NCBI RefSeq assembly: GCF_006715485.1
Contig: NZ_VFNH01000001.1
Coordinates: 1,488,001 to 1,552,000 of the forward strand
Source: Herbaspirillum sp. SJZ107
GTDB taxonomy: Bacteria; Pseudomonadota; Gammaproteobacteria; Burkholderiales; Burkholderiaceae_D
DNA length: 64,000 bases
Direction of reading: 5' to 3'
Translations under genes and position numbers: made by a program
The notes under the pieces: model-generated
Seen by the model: the letters and a program-made list of their open reading frames with translations, nothing else
Databases searched by the model: none
What the model was told of the DNA's origin: nothing
In this document: positions 8,349-18,040 of the stretch, piece by piece
Layout of the letters: each line of letters opens with the position of its first letter
Numbering within the stretch: the first letter of the stretch is position 1

Positions 8349-11111
8349 TCAACGGAACGCGTAGTTCACGCTGGCATAGAAGCGGCGGCCGCGCGGGTCG
8401 GTGTAGGTGGGATCGTAGCCGGACAGGAAGAAGTAGGCCTGGTTCGAGTACGGCGGGCTGCGGTCGAACAGGTTCTGCACGCCGGCGCGCAGCTTCAGCG
8501 CCGGATCGAGCTGCCAGGCCGCCGACAGGTCCCACAGCGAATACGGCTTCACGCGGTTCTGCGCCACCACGCTGCCGTCGTCGATGTTGATTGCCGTGTT
8601 CTGGTCTTGGTAGCCGCTCGAATAGGTGTTCGACAGGCTGGCCGACAGCGGACCGCGTTCCCAGTCCAGGGTGATGGTGTGGCGCCAGCGCTGCACCACG
8701 CCGTCGGTGACGAACCTGCCCAGGTTGCTGACGTAGGTGTCGCCGGGGCTGTTCTGGATTTTCGAGTCGAGCACGTAGGTCCCGTTGACGCGCCCGCCGA
8801 AGCGGCCGACCGCGGTGTCGATGCCGCGCACCGTGACCGCCAGGTCCAGGCCCTTGGCGATCTGGGCGCCGCGGTTTTCCTTGCGCAGGTCGATATAGTC
8901 GATGTAGCCGTCTTCGTCGCGGTGCACGAGGTCACCGTACTTGGCCAGGTTGCCGAGGATGACGTCGTCGCCGATCTCGCTGATCAGGTCGGTGCGCTTG
9001 ATGTTCCAGTAATCGAGCGAGGCGTTCACGTGACGGCCGGCGGCGACCACGGCGCCCAGCGAAAACTGGCGGCTGCGTTCCGGTTTCAGGTCTGGATTGC
9101 TGTAGCGGCGCGTGTCCCAGTTGTCGGCGCAGTCGGCATAGTTGTTGTCGACCGTGGCGCAGTAGACCGGGTCAGGCAGGGTGGCGGTGCTGCTGTAGAC
9201 GGTGGGGCGATGCAGCTCGGTCATCGACGGCGCGCGGAAGCCGCGGCCGGCGGAACCGCGCAGCAGCACGCCGGCCGCCGGGCGCCAGCTCAGGCCGATC
9301 TTCGGGCTGGCGGCGCCGCCGACCTGCTGGTAATGGTCGTAGCGTCCGGACAGCTGGGCTTCCCACTGCCTGGCGAAGGGCAGCAGCAACTCGCCGTACA
9401 CGGCCTGGATGTTGCGGCTGTCATGGGTGGCGCGGCCGCCTTCCGGCGCGGCATCGTTGTTGATGTTGTCGCTCAGGAGCAGGGCGGATGGCGTGAAGTC
9501 GTTCTTTTCGCGCCGCACCTCGCCGCCGACGGCCAGCGCCAGGTCGCCGCCGGCCATCTTCATCAGTGCGCGCGAGAACCTGACGTCCCAGGAATCCATC
9601 ACCCCGCGCGCATGGCGCACGTCGTCGTGCACCTGGATGCTGTCGAGCAGGGCGCGGCCTTCGGCGCCGGACGGACCGAACGGGTTGATGCGGCCGTCGG
9701 CGATCCCTTCCAACAGCTCGTTGTACAGCACGTAGCCGTGGGTGTCTTCGTCCTTGACGGTGTTGATGCTGTGGTTGAATGCGGTGTCGTAGTCCCAGCC
9801 GCCGAGGTTGCCGCTCAGGCCGACCACCACGCGCACGCCTTCGCTGGTGAGGGTGCTGGTGCGGCGCCCGGCTTCGTTCAGGCGCATGCGCAGTTCGAGT
9901 TCGCCGGGCACGTCGTCGTCGGTGACCTGGTCGAGGCCGGTGCCCGCCAGTTGCGGCACCTTGCGGTAATCGATGTAGCCGGTCACGCGCGCCGACGAGC
10001 CGGCGTAATCGGTCTTCGCGCGGCTCAGGGCGAGTTCGGCATAGGCCTGATGGCCGGCGCCGAGCTTGATCACGCCGCGGCTCAGCAGGCTGGCCTTGTC
10101 CGACTTCGGATACAGCTCGGTGTCGTTCATGTAGTCGTAGGTACAGGCATCGACGCCGCCTGTCCCGGCCGGCAGGTACACGTTGTCCGGCGGCGCGCAG
10201 TTCGGCACCGACAGGTTGATCAGGCGGTTGGTGATCGGCTTGCCGTTGATGGTGAAGCCGTTCTCCTGCAGGTAGTCGCGCTGCGCCGTGCTCAATCGGA
10301 TGTTGGCCGGGCTGGTGTAGCCGGACAGCAGGTGGCCGAGGCGCTGCTCGACCTGCAGGCCTTTGACAAAGCTGCGCTGCGCCGTGCTCAGGGCGTTGGT
10401 GCGCTGGAAGTCGGCCACCGCGAACACGTTGTAGCCGTCGCGATCGAGGTCGCCCTTGCCGGCGCCGATGCTGGCAGTGCGCTTGGCGGCGCCGCCTTCG
10501 CGGGTCTTGAGGCCGTAGGCATTCAGTTCCAGGCCCTGGAAGTCCTTGCGCGTGATGAAGTTGATGACGCCGCCGATGGCATCGGTACCATACAGTGCGG
10601 AGGCGCCGTCCAGCAGCACTTCGACCCGTTCGAGGGCGGCGGCCGGTATGTTGTTCAGATCGACGCCGCTGTCGTCGCCGGGCGAGGCGAAATTGGCCAT
10701 GCGCCGGCCGTTCAGCAGCACCAGCGTCGACGAGGTGCCGATGCCGCGCAGGTTGGCGCTGTTGAAACCGCGCTGGTCGCCGCCGACGTTGATGCTCACG
10801 CCGTCGGTCAGGCCGCCGACGTTGGACGAGATCCGCGTCATCAGTTCGGCGGCGGTGGTTATGCCGGCCTTGTCGATCTCGGCGCGGGCGATGGTCTGCA
10901 CCGGCAGCGCGGTCTCGGCCTGCACGCGGCGGATCGCCGAGCCGGTGACTTCCACGGTCGGCATCGGCGCGGCCTGCACGGCCTGCGCGTCCGGGGCGAT
11001 TGGTGTTTCCTGCGCCATTGCGTGGCCGGCGAAGCCGCCGGCTGCCATCCACGTACCCGCCAGCACCACGCCGCGCACGGCGTGGGCAATCCCTGTCATC
11101 TTCGTCTTCAT
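8349..11111 (-). CDS. TonB-dependent outer membrane receptor
   Basis: This 920-residue receptor has a signal peptide ending AMAQE, a TonB-box-like stretch (TVEVTGSAIRR near residues 51-61), and a plug domain. The plug carries NLRGIGTSSTLVLLNGRRM and YGTDAIGGVINFITRK. A long C-terminal beta-barrel ends FYASVNYAFR. It belongs to the large class of substrate-specific receptors common in Oxalobacteraceae that are not obviously siderophore-linked. The ligand is unknown. The gene is convergent with the aromatic-acid transporter (four bases between stop codons), so shared function is only a guess. AAAGGGG lies five bases upstream of the start. Confidence 0.93.
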   Translation of the reverse strand: MKTKMTGIAHAVRGVVLAGTWMAAGGFAGHAMAQETPIAPDAQAVQAAPMPTVEVTGSAIRRVQAETALPVQTIARAEIDKAGITTAAELMTRISSNVGGLTDGVSINVGGDQRGFNSANLRGIGTSSTLVLLNGRRMANFASPGDDSGVDLNNIPAAALERVEVLLDGASALYGTDAIGGVINFITRKDFQGLELNAYGLKTREGGAAKRTASIGAGKGDLDRDGYNVFAVADFQRTNALSTAQRSFVKGLQVEQRLGHLLSGYTSPANIRLSTAQRDYLQENGFTINGKPITNRLINLSVPNCAPPDNVYLPAGTGGVDACTYDYMNDTELYPKSDKASLLSRGVIKLGAGHQAYAELALSRAKTDYAGSSARVTGYIDYRKVPQLAGTGLDQVTDDDVPGELELRMRLNEAGRRTSTLTSEGVRVVVGLSGNLGGWDYDTAFNHSINTVKDEDTHGYVLYNELLEGIADGRINPFGPSGAEGRALLDSIQVHDDVRHARGVMDSWDVRFSRALMKMAGGDLALAVGGEVRREKNDFTPSALLLSDNINNDAAPEGGRATHDSRNIQAVYGELLLPFARQWEAQLSGRYDHYQQVGGAASPKIGLSWRPAAGVLLRGSAGRGFRAPSMTELHRPTVYSSTATLPDPVYCATVDNNYADCADNWDTRRYSNPDLKPERSRQFSLGAVVAAGRHVNASLDYWNIKRTDLISEIGDDVILGNLAKYGDLVHRDEDGYIDYIDLRKENRGAQIAKGLDLAVTVRGIDTAVGRFGGRVNGTYVLDSKIQNSPGDTYVSNLGRFVTDGVVQRWRHTITLDWERGPLSASLSNTYSSGYQDQNTAINIDDGSVVAQNRVKPYSLWDLSAAWQLDPALKLRAGVQNLFDRSPPYSNQAYFFLSGYDPTYTDPRGRRFYASVNYAFR

Positions 11112-11398
11112 GCTGCCCCTTTGTTAATACATTGCATGTTTGACGATATTCAAGGCAGGACGGTCAGGCAAGCGGAACCACCTTGGTGCCGCAGAAACGT
11201 TGCAGAACTGATACGGGAGAGCGGTCGTGGCCGCATTGCCTGTCTCGCAACTGGGACATTTTGCCCCAATGCTTGCGCCGCGATTTCCGGTAGCATTAGC
11301 GTCCCCGAATACCGGGCCGCCCGCTTTCCGCGGCAGTCTCCGCCGCAGCGCGGCCCGACCTGAGTGCGCGCCGCACCCGTTGCAATGAGAGTTTGACC

Positions 11399-12337
11399 AT
11401 GCGAAACCATCCCGCCGCCGAGCTGCGGCCAGAATCCGCTGCCGGCGCCGGCAGCGCCGCGCTGCGTGCGCTCGCCGTCCGTATCCCGCAGTACTGGGCG
11501 CTGACCAAGCCGCGCGTGACCCAGATGACGGTGTTCTGCGCCGTGATCGGTAGTCTTCTGGCGACGCCGGGCGCGCCGGACTGGGCGCTGCTGGCCTGGA
11601 CCGCCGCCGGCATCTGGCTGCTGGCCGGCGCCGCGTTCGCCGTCAACTGCCTGATCGAAGCCGAGGTCGATGCCCGCATGGCGCGCACCGCGCGCCGCGC
11701 CACCGCAAGCGGCGCGCTGTCGCGCACCCAGGCGCTGCTGTTCTCGCTGGTGCTGGGCGGTGCCGGCGCGGCGCTGCTGTACGCGCGCGTGAATCCGCTG
11801 ACCATGTGGCTGACGCTGGCCACCTTCACCGGCTACGCCTTCATCTACACGATCTTCCTGAAGCCGAACACGCCGCAGAACATCGTCATCGGCGGCCTGG
11901 CCGGCGCCATGCCGCCGGCGCTGGGCTGGGCCGCGGCCACCGGCAGCGTGCCGCTGCAGGCCTGGCTGCTGGTATTGATCATCTTCCTGTGGACGCCGCC
12001 GCACTTCTGGGCGCTGGCGATGGCCCGGCGCGACGACTACGCGCGCTCCGGCCTGCCGATGCTGCCGGTCACGCACGGCATGGCCCATACCGGGATGTGC
12101 GTGTGGCGCTACAGCCTGCTGCTGGCGGCCGGCTCGGCGCTGCCGTGGGCGGTCGGCATGAGCGGGCTGCCCTACCTGGGTGCCGCGGCGCTGCTGAATG
12201 CCGTGTTCCTGCGTTACGGCTGGCTGGTGCACAAGCGCTATAGCGATGCGATCGCTCGCAAGGCGTTTGCCTGGTCGATCGTCTATCTGGCGCTGCTGTT
12301 CGCGGCGCTGCTGGTGGATCACTACCTGCCGCGCTGA
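11399..12337 (+). CDS. ctaB: Heme o synthase (protoheme IX farnesyltransferase)
   Basis: This 312-residue integral membrane prenyltransferase of the UbiA superfamily transfers farnesyl to heme b to give heme o for terminal oxidases. It has [18 protein letters not shown] near residue 34 and the first Asp/Asn-rich motif [18 protein letters not shown] (N83, E87, D91). Also present are [34 protein letters not shown] residues, and the second loop [20 protein letters not shown] at 11393 is open, but the ATG at 11399 is preferred. No oxidase subunit or heme a synthase gene adjoins it, unlike the common ctaA-ctaB arrangement. The gene is convergent with the permease downstream. Confidence 0.95.
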   Translation: MRNHPAAELRPESAAGAGSAALRALAVRIPQYWALTKPRVTQMTVFCAVIGSLLATPGAPDWALLAWTAAGIWLLAGAAFAVNCLIEAEVDARMARTARRATASGALSRTQALLFSLVLGGAGAALLYARVNPLTMWLTLATFTGYAFIYTIFLKPNTPQNIVIGGLAGAMPPALGWAAATGSVPLQAWLLVLIIFLWTPPHFWALAMARRDDYARSGLPMLPVTHGMAHTGMCVWRYSLLLAAGSALPWAVGMSGLPYLGAAALLNAVFLRYGWLVHKRYSDAIARKAFAWSIVYLALLFAALLVDHYLPR

Positions 12338-12354
12338 GACTTTCCTGGCGGCCG

Positions 12355-14286
12355 TCAGCGCACCGCTGCCGCCGTCCCCTGCCACTTGGCCGAGCGCTCG
12401 GGCGCCACGAAGGCCAGCGCTTCCTCGAACGAACGCAGCACGATGTCGACGTGCTGCTCGACCAGCGGCTGGCTGACGGTCGAGGTGTCGATCGACAGTC
12501 GGATCGTCGCCAGCAGCGCGTGCGGCACATTGTCGCGCAGGCGGGTGGCGGCGGCGACCCATGGGTCGAGCTGGTCTTCCAGCGGATAGGGCAGGAAGAT
12601 CGTCGATACCAGTTCCGACTTGTCCGGGTCCGGGCGCTCGTCGTCGCCGTCGATGGTGGCGCTGCGGGCGTCGACGTCGGCCTCGCGCAGCGAACGCACC
12701 AGCAGTTCGCTCAGCACGGCGTCGCGTTCGCCCGGCAGGCCGGCGCACAGCACTACCGAACGCAGCGGCACGTCGAGCGAGCCCTGCCAGCGGCCCTGGC
12801 GCGCTTCGCGCATCTGGCGCAGGTGGGCGCCGAGATTGGCGTCCAGCAGCGAGACGTCGCGGCTGCGGCGGCGCCGGTTGAGCATCGGTCCGCGGCCGCC
12901 CTGGGTCAGCGCGGCGGCGACGGTGGCGGTCGTGCCCTGGATCGTGGCGACCTGGGTGGCGTCGATCTGGCCGCTGCGGCGGTCGGCCGCTGCAATCGAC
13001 AGGCCCGGCAGCAGCACCTGGTCGCAATAGCGCGCAAAGCTGGCGCGGCGCAGGTAGGCCTGGGCGTCGCGCAGGATGGTGTAGGCGTCGCCGGTCAGGG
13101 CGCGCTGGTAGAAGCGCTGGCCGCCGCTGACGCTGGGGGCGTCGCCGAGCAGGATGGTGACCGGCTCCAGCCCGCGCACGTGGCGGCCGGCCACGACCAG
13201 GCACAGCGTCAGCGGGGTCGACAGCAGCAGGCCGACCGGCCCCCACATCGCCCCCCAGAACAGTGCCGACACGATCACCGCCAGCGGCGACAGCCCGGAG
13301 CTGTGGCCGTAGACTTTCGGTTCCACCACGTTGGCGACGATGACTTCCAGCGCCACGAACAGGACGATGCAGGACACCGCCAGTTGCCAGCCGGGGTCGA
13401 TGGCGGCAACGAACATGGCGATCACGATGCCGGCCGCCATCACGCCGAGGTAGGGCACGAAGCGCACCAGGCCGCTGAGCGCGCCCCACAGCGCCGCATG
13501 CGGCACCCCGGCCACGCCCAGCACGATGCCGATCAGGGTGCCGAAGGTCAGGTTCACCACGAACTGCGAAAAGAAGAAGCGCGACACGCCCTGGGCGGCG
13601 TCGCCGAGCGTCCGGATGGTGCGGCTGACCTCGGTCTGGCCGGCGAGCCGGATCAGGCGGTCGCGCAGCGATTCGTGTTCGATCGAGATGAAGATCAATA
13701 GCACCAGCACCAGGCCGGCTTCGCCGATCGGACCCCAGGCCAGCGAGAACAGGCGCGCCAGCTGGTCGCGCGTGGTCAGGCGCGGCGGACGTACCTCGAC
13801 CGGCAGCGGCATGGTCGGGCTGACCGTGACGGTATTGATGCCGCGCTTGCCGACCGGCGCCGAAGGTGCCTGCGGCGACACTGCGCTCAGTTCGGCCTCG
13901 ATGCGCGCGAACGGGCGCTCGGTCAGCTCGCGCACGGTGGCGATCTTGGTGCGGATCGCGGCGCGGTACTTCGGCAGGTCGCCGGTGACGGCCACCAGCT
14001 GGAAGGCCAGGATGGTGCCGATACCGACCACGGCGGTCGTGACCACGACCACCGACAGCAGGGTCGCCGGGAGCTGGCCGATGCCGACGCGGCGCATGGT
14101 GCGGATCAATGGCGCGATCACCAGGCTCAGGATGGAGGCCAGGGCAAGCGGTTCAAGCACGTCGCGGCCAAAATACAGCAGGCCGAGAAAACAGGAAGCC
14201 GTTACGAGGGAGCCGGAGCTCAGGTGCTTGAGTAATGGAGAATCGCGCATCGCGGGGAGCGGCCGGGAACCGCCGGGCCACCCCAT
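12355..14286 (-). CDS. AI-2E family transporter with long C-terminal cytoplasmic domain
   Basis: The N-terminal ~370 residues are an AI-2E/PerM-type membrane protein. There are paired hydrophobic helices from LLKHLSSGSLVTASCFLGLL, the family stretch RFVPYLGVMAAGIVIAMF, and WGPVGLLLSTPLTLCLVV. A further ~270 residues follow, which PerM proteins usually lack. This tail includes an Arg-rich linker (NRRRRSR) and a Rossmann-like stretch (VLCAGLPGERDAVLSELLVRSL) faintly like B12-binding-type domains, but without their cobalamin His motif. I start at 14286 because GGAGG lies 10 bases upstream; the frame is open further. The substrate is unknown. The real AI-2 link of this family is weak, and some members are Na+/H+ antiporters. 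Confidence 0.88.
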   Translation of the reverse strand: MGWPGGSRPLPAMRDSPLLKHLSSGSLVTASCFLGLLYFGRDVLEPLALASILSLVIAPLIRTMRRVGIGQLPATLLSVVVVTTAVVGIGTILAFQLVAVTGDLPKYRAAIRTKIATVRELTERPFARIEAELSAVSPQAPSAPVGKRGINTVTVSPTMPLPVEVRPPRLTTRDQLARLFSLAWGPIGEAGLVLVLLIFISIEHESLRDRLIRLAGQTEVSRTIRTLGDAAQGVSRFFFSQFVVNLTFGTLIGIVLGVAGVPHAALWGALSGLVRFVPYLGVMAAGIVIAMFVAAIDPGWQLAVSCIVLFVALEVIVANVVEPKVYGHSSGLSPLAVIVSALFWGAMWGPVGLLLSTPLTLCLVVAGRHVRGLEPVTILLGDAPSVSGGQRFYQRALTGDAYTILRDAQAYLRRASFARYCDQVLLPGLSIAAADRRSGQIDATQVATIQGTTATVAAALTQGGRGPMLNRRRRSRDVSLLDANLGAHLRQMREARQGRWQGSLDVPLRSVVLCAGLPGERDAVLSELLVRSLREADVDARSATIDGDDERPDPDKSELVSTIFLPYPLEDQLDPWVAAATRLRDNVPHALLATIRLSIDTSTVSQPLVEQHVDIVLRSFEEALAFVAPERSAKWQGTAAAVR

Positions 14287-14451
14287 GTCAATAAAACCTC
14301 CAATGTAACGAAAAAATGGCAGCGGATCAATTCGGAAGAACCGCAACTACGCCGCATGTGCACTGCGACTGCGCTCCAAAGGCAGACCGGATACGGTCGA
14401 GCCAACCCGGCAGTGCTCCCGCGGCACGCTCGGGTCCGTTTCGGGGCGGGT

Positions 14452-15072
14452 TCAGGCCCGGCCCAGGGCGGCCGGCGCAGCCGCCGATTTCTGCGCCGCG
14501 GTGATGGTCCACAGGTAGATCGTGCGGCCGGACGCGTCCACGGTCTGCTCGGGCGGCCAGTCGGCGCCCATGTCGAAGGCGTGCGACACCACGCGGCTGC
14601 CCACGCGCAATTGCTTCCAAAGCTGGGGGCGCAGCTTCACGTTGATATTCGGTAGCAGGTACAGCGTAACCACCGAGGCCGGCGACAGGTCGATATCGAA
14701 CAGGTTGGCCACGCGCAGATCGACCCGCTGCGAGACCCCGGCCTTTTTGGCATTCGCCCTGGCTTCGGCGATGCGTTCCGGATTGATGTCGATGCCGACC
14801 CCGCGTGCGCCGAACTGCCTGGCGGCGGTGACGACGATGCGGCCGTCGCCGCAGCCGAGGTCGTAGACGACGTCGTTCTTGCCGACCTTGGCCACGGCCA
14901 GCATGCGGTCGACCACGTCCTGCGGGGTCGGCACGTAGGGCACGTCGAGCCTGGGCGGCGCAGGCGCTATGGACGGCGCCGCCTGGGCCAACGGGGCGCG
15001 CCCCGGGACCAGGGCCAGCCCGGCGCCGGCGGCGGTGCCCAGCAGCAGGGTGCGGCGGGTGTGCGATGTCAT
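14452..15072 (-). CDS. Exported class I SAM-dependent methyltransferase
   Basis: The protein has about 206 residues. An N-terminal export signal with a twin-arginine-like start (TRRTLLLGTAAGAGLAL) precedes a compact Rossmann methyltransferase. Motif I is VYDLGCGDGRIVVTAA (D71-R78), the acidic ribose-binding residue is in VGIDINPER, and the post-I region is LFDIDLSPASVVTLYLLP. The start is fixed by AAGGAG eight bases upstream and by the overlap with the permease stop (ATGA). Methyltransferases with this signal occur in several proteobacteria; how SAM is supplied outside the cytoplasm is unexplained, and the segment may instead act as a membrane anchor. The substrate is unknown. Confidence 0.85.
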   Translation of the reverse strand: MTSHTRRTLLLGTAAGAGLALVPGRAPLAQAAPSIAPAPPRLDVPYVPTPQDVVDRMLAVAKVGKNDVVYDLGCGDGRIVVTAARQFGARGVGIDINPERIAEARANAKKAGVSQRVDLRVANLFDIDLSPASVVTLYLLPNINVKLRPQLWKQLRVGSRVVSHAFDMGADWPPEQTVDASGRTIYLWTITAAQKSAAAPAALGRA

Positions 15073-16565
15073 CGTCGGTTCTCCTTGGCTTGGGTTTCGG
15101 TGGGCTTGTTCGTGGATGCGGCGGCGCGCCGGTCCTGCGTACCGCGGTCGGTGTGCGCACCGGCCTGCAGCGCCAGCAGAGCCGCCAGCACCAGCACGCC
15201 GGCGGCCAGCACGGCGACGCCGATCCAGGCGGCGTTCAGCCCGCCCAGCGACTGCGCCGACACATACGACAGGCTGGACCACAGCATGCCAGCGCAGGCG
15301 ATGCAGAACACGGCCGGCAGCAGCGGGTACAGCGGCACCCGGTAGGGGCGCGGGCGTTCCGGCTCGCGCCGCCGCAGCACGAACAGGGCGATGCCGGTGA
15401 GCAGGAAGAACAGCCAGAACACCGGTGCCGTGAATTCAACCATGGCGCGGAAGCCGCCGCCGAGCGCGGTGCCGAGTCCGACCAGCGCCAGCGCGGCCGC
15501 GCACTGCAGCAGCAGCGCCACCCGCGGTGTGCCACGCGCGCTGTCCCAACCGCCCAGCCAGCCGAGCGCACGCCAGTCGCGGCCCAGCGCATAGCCGGTG
15601 CGGGCGCCGACGATCATGGTGGCGTTGATCGAGGTGAGCGCCGACACCGCCACCAGCAGCGCCAGGATGCGTTCGCCGGGTGCGCCGAAGGCCATCCGCA
15701 CGACGTCGGCCGCGGGCGCGCCCGATGCCGCCAGGCCTCCCATGCCGAGTGCGTGCCAGCAGGCCCAGGCGACCAGCAGGTAGAGCAGGGTGATCAGGGT
15801 GACCGACAGCACCAGCGCGCGCACCATGTTGCGGCGGCCGTCGCGCACTTCGGCGCTGATGTAGGCGGCCTCGTTCCAGCCGCCGTAGGCCAGCAGCACG
15901 AACACCATCGCCAGGCCGAAGGAAGCCGGCGGACCGGTGCCGGCCGCGGCGGACGGGGCGGCTGGCAAGGGCGCACCGGTCAGCAGCGCGGCCGCGGCCG
16001 CCACCGCCAGCAGGGCCGCGACTTCGAGCAGCGTCAGCCCGGTCTGGGCCAGGCTGGCGCCGCGCAGGCCGGCCAGGTTGAGCACCGCCAGCGCCAGCAC
16101 TGCCAGCGCCGCCCAGGCTGCCGCGCCCAGCGCCGGCGTGGCGGCCGGCAGCGGCAGCACCTGCTGCAGGTAGTCGCCGAACACGAAGGCGAGCAGGGCG
16201 ATGGAGCCGGTGGTGATCACGGCGTAGCGCGCCCAGCCGAACAGGAAGGCCAGTCCGCGCCCGTAGGCCAGCTGCAGGAAGTGGTAGTCGCCGCCGGGAT
16301 GGGCGTAGGCGGTGCACAGTTCGGCGTAGCACAGCGCCCCGGCCAGCGACACCACGCCGCCCAGCGCCCAGGCCAGGAACATCCAGGATGCGTCGGCGGT
16401 CATACCGGCCACCAGCGCCGGTGCCTTGAAGATGCCGGCGCCGACCACCACGCCGACGATCAGCGTGACCGCTTCGCGCAGGCCGAGCAGCGGACGCGGG
16501 CCATCGATGGCATCGAGGGCGTCGGCGCCCGGCCCGTGGCTGGCTGGCGTGGGTGGAATCGGCAT
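15069..16565 (-). CDS. APC superfamily amino acid permease
   Basis: This 498-residue permease begins its membrane core with LREAVTLIVGVVVGAGIFKAP, the unwound helix 1 that binds the amino acid backbone in APC carriers. It continues with ELCTAYAHPGGDYHFLQLAYG and FVLLAYGGWNEAAYISAEVRDGRRNM (helix 6 region). The C terminus is a basic, Thr-rich tail (TDRGTQDRRAAAS). Its stop codon overlaps the start of the exported methyltransferase by four bases, so the two are translationally coupled. The transported amino acid is not evident; the helix 6 sequence is closest to L-type and related exchangers. Confidence 0.9.
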   Translation of the reverse strand: MPIPPTPASHGPGADALDAIDGPRPLLGLREAVTLIVGVVVGAGIFKAPALVAGMTADASWMFLAWALGGVVSLAGALCYAELCTAYAHPGGDYHFLQLAYGRGLAFLFGWARYAVITTGSIALLAFVFGDYLQQVLPLPAATPALGAAAWAALAVLALAVLNLAGLRGASLAQTGLTLLEVAALLAVAAAAALLTGAPLPAAPSAAAGTGPPASFGLAMVFVLLAYGGWNEAAYISAEVRDGRRNMVRALVLSVTLITLLYLLVAWACWHALGMGGLAASGAPAADVVRMAFGAPGERILALLVAVSALTSINATMIVGARTGYALGRDWRALGWLGGWDSARGTPRVALLLQCAAALALVGLGTALGGGFRAMVEFTAPVFWLFFLLTGIALFVLRRREPERPRPYRVPLYPLLPAVFCIACAGMLWSSLSYVSAQSLGGLNAAWIGVAVLAAGVLVLAALLALQAGAHTDRGTQDRRAAASTNKPTETQAKENRR

Positions 16566-16802
16566 TGGTGGCGGCGCATGGATTGTGTGTCCAGTTAGGC
16601 TGCCGCAGCCGTCGCGAGTTCCACATGCCGGCGGGCGCTAGACCGGGATCAACCGGGCGTCTGGCGGCGGGAACGCTGGCGGCGGACGCTGGCGGTGCCG
16701 ATAACCAGGAGTAACGTGCGGCAGTGCAGCAAGAGGCGATGCTAGTCTGTTATCTCCCATGCCGGCCTGCGCCCGGCGTGCACTCTCATTGAAAGGACCA
16801 CG

Positions 16803-18032
16803 ATGAAAGCCGTTGTATTCCACGCCATTGGCGACATCCGCCTGGATGACGTTCCCGAACCGAAGATCGAGCAGGACCAGGACGCCATCGTCCGCATCAC
16901 CACCAGCGCCATTTGCGGCACCGACCTGCACTTCGTGCGCGGCACCTTCGAAGGCATGAAGCAGGGCACTATCCTCGGCCACGAAGCGGTCGGCATCGTC
17001 GAGCAGATCGGCAACAACGTGCGCAACCTGTCGGTCGGCGACCGCGTGGTAGTGCCGTCGACCATCGCCTGCGGCTACTGTTCCTACTGCCGCGCCGGCT
17101 ACTATGCCCAGTGCGACAACGCCAACCCGGGCGGCCCGAGCGCCGGCACCGCGTTCTACGGCGGTCCGCAGCCGGCCGGCGGCTTCAACGGCCTGCAGGC
17201 GGAAAAGGCCCGCATCCCGTTCGCCAACGTCAACCTGGTCAAGCTGCCGGACAACGTCACGGACGACCAGGCGATCCTGCTGTCGGACGTGTTCCCGACC
17301 GGTTACTTCGGCGCCGACATGGCCGACATCAAGCCCGGCCATACGGTGGCGGTGTTCGGCTGCGGCGCCGTCGGCCAGTTCGCCATCGCCTCGGCCAAGC
17401 TGATGGGCGCCAGCCGCGTGCTCGCCATCGACCACCTGCCGGACCGCCTCGAGATGGCGCGCCGCCAGGGCGCGGAAGTCATCAACTATGACGAGGAAGA
17501 TCCGGTCGCGACCATCAAGGCGCTGACCGGCGGCGTCGGCGTGGACAGCGCGATCGATGCGGTCGGCGTCGATGCCCAATGCCCGCACCACGGTCCGGCT
17601 GCCGCCGAAGCCGCGCAAAAGAAGGACGAGTTCGCGGAAGAAGTGAAGAAGGTCGCGCCGCACCAGCATCCGCACGGCGACAACTGGGTGCCGGGCGACG
17701 CCCCATCGCAGGCCCAGCAGTGGGCCGTGCAGGCGCTGGCCAAGGCCGGGACCCTGTCGATCATCGGCGTCTACCCGCCGGCCGACAACAGCTTCCCGAT
17801 CGGCGCCGCGATGAACAAGAATTTGACCATCCGCATGGGCAATTGCAACCACCGCAAATACGTGCCCGACCTGGTCGAGCTGGTGCGCGTCGGCGCGATT
17901 GACCCGACCGGCGTCGTCACCAAGCGCGAGCAGATGCCGTCGGTGATCGATGCCTATAAGGAGTTCGACCTGCGCCATCCGGGCTGGATCAAGGTCGAGC
18001 TGATCGAATCGCGCGAAGGCCGGGTGGGCTGA
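16803..18032 (+). CDS. Zinc-dependent alcohol dehydrogenase, formaldehyde-dehydrogenase-like
   Basis: This 409-residue medium-chain dehydrogenase has catalytic zinc ligands C38 (AICGTDLH) with H60-E61 (LGHEAVG). The structural-zinc cysteines are C90, C93, C96 and C104, and the NAD-binding glycine motif is VFGCGAVGQ. A His- and charge-rich insertion of about 45 residues (around CPHHGPAAAEAA to PHQHPHGDNW) is typical of the subgroup related to glutathione-independent formaldehyde dehydrogenase, though substrates there vary. AAGGA lies near the ATG. It stands alone, ending nine bases before a convergent LysR gene. Small aldehydes or alcohols are likely substrates. Confidence 0.92.
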   Translation: MKAVVFHAIGDIRLDDVPEPKIEQDQDAIVRITTSAICGTDLHFVRGTFEGMKQGTILGHEAVGIVEQIGNNVRNLSVGDRVVVPSTIACGYCSYCRAGYYAQCDNANPGGPSAGTAFYGGPQPAGGFNGLQAEKARIPFANVNLVKLPDNVTDDQAILLSDVFPTGYFGADMADIKPGHTVAVFGCGAVGQFAIASAKLMGASRVLAIDHLPDRLEMARRQGAEVINYDEEDPVATIKALTGGVGVDSAIDAVGVDAQCPHHGPAAAEAAQKKDEFAEEVKKVAPHQHPHGDNWVPGDAPSQAQQWAVQALAKAGTLSIIGVYPPADNSFPIGAAMNKNLTIRMGNCNHRKYVPDLVELVRVGAIDPTGVVTKREQMPSVIDAYKEFDLRHPGWIKVELIESREGRVG

Positions 18033-18040
18033 GCCTCGGC

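Noticed and set aside
8607..11363. Open frame of 918 codons on the plus strand opposite the TonB-dependent receptor
   Set aside because: Val/Ala/Gly/His-rich shadow composition and no recognisable motif; the minus-strand receptor explains the region.
11150..13489. 779-codon open frame on the minus strand across ctaB and part of the AI-2E gene
   Set aside because: No domain; Arg/Gly/Ala-rich; it conflicts with ctaB, which carries conserved prenyltransferase motifs, and with the AI-2E gene in another frame of the same strand.
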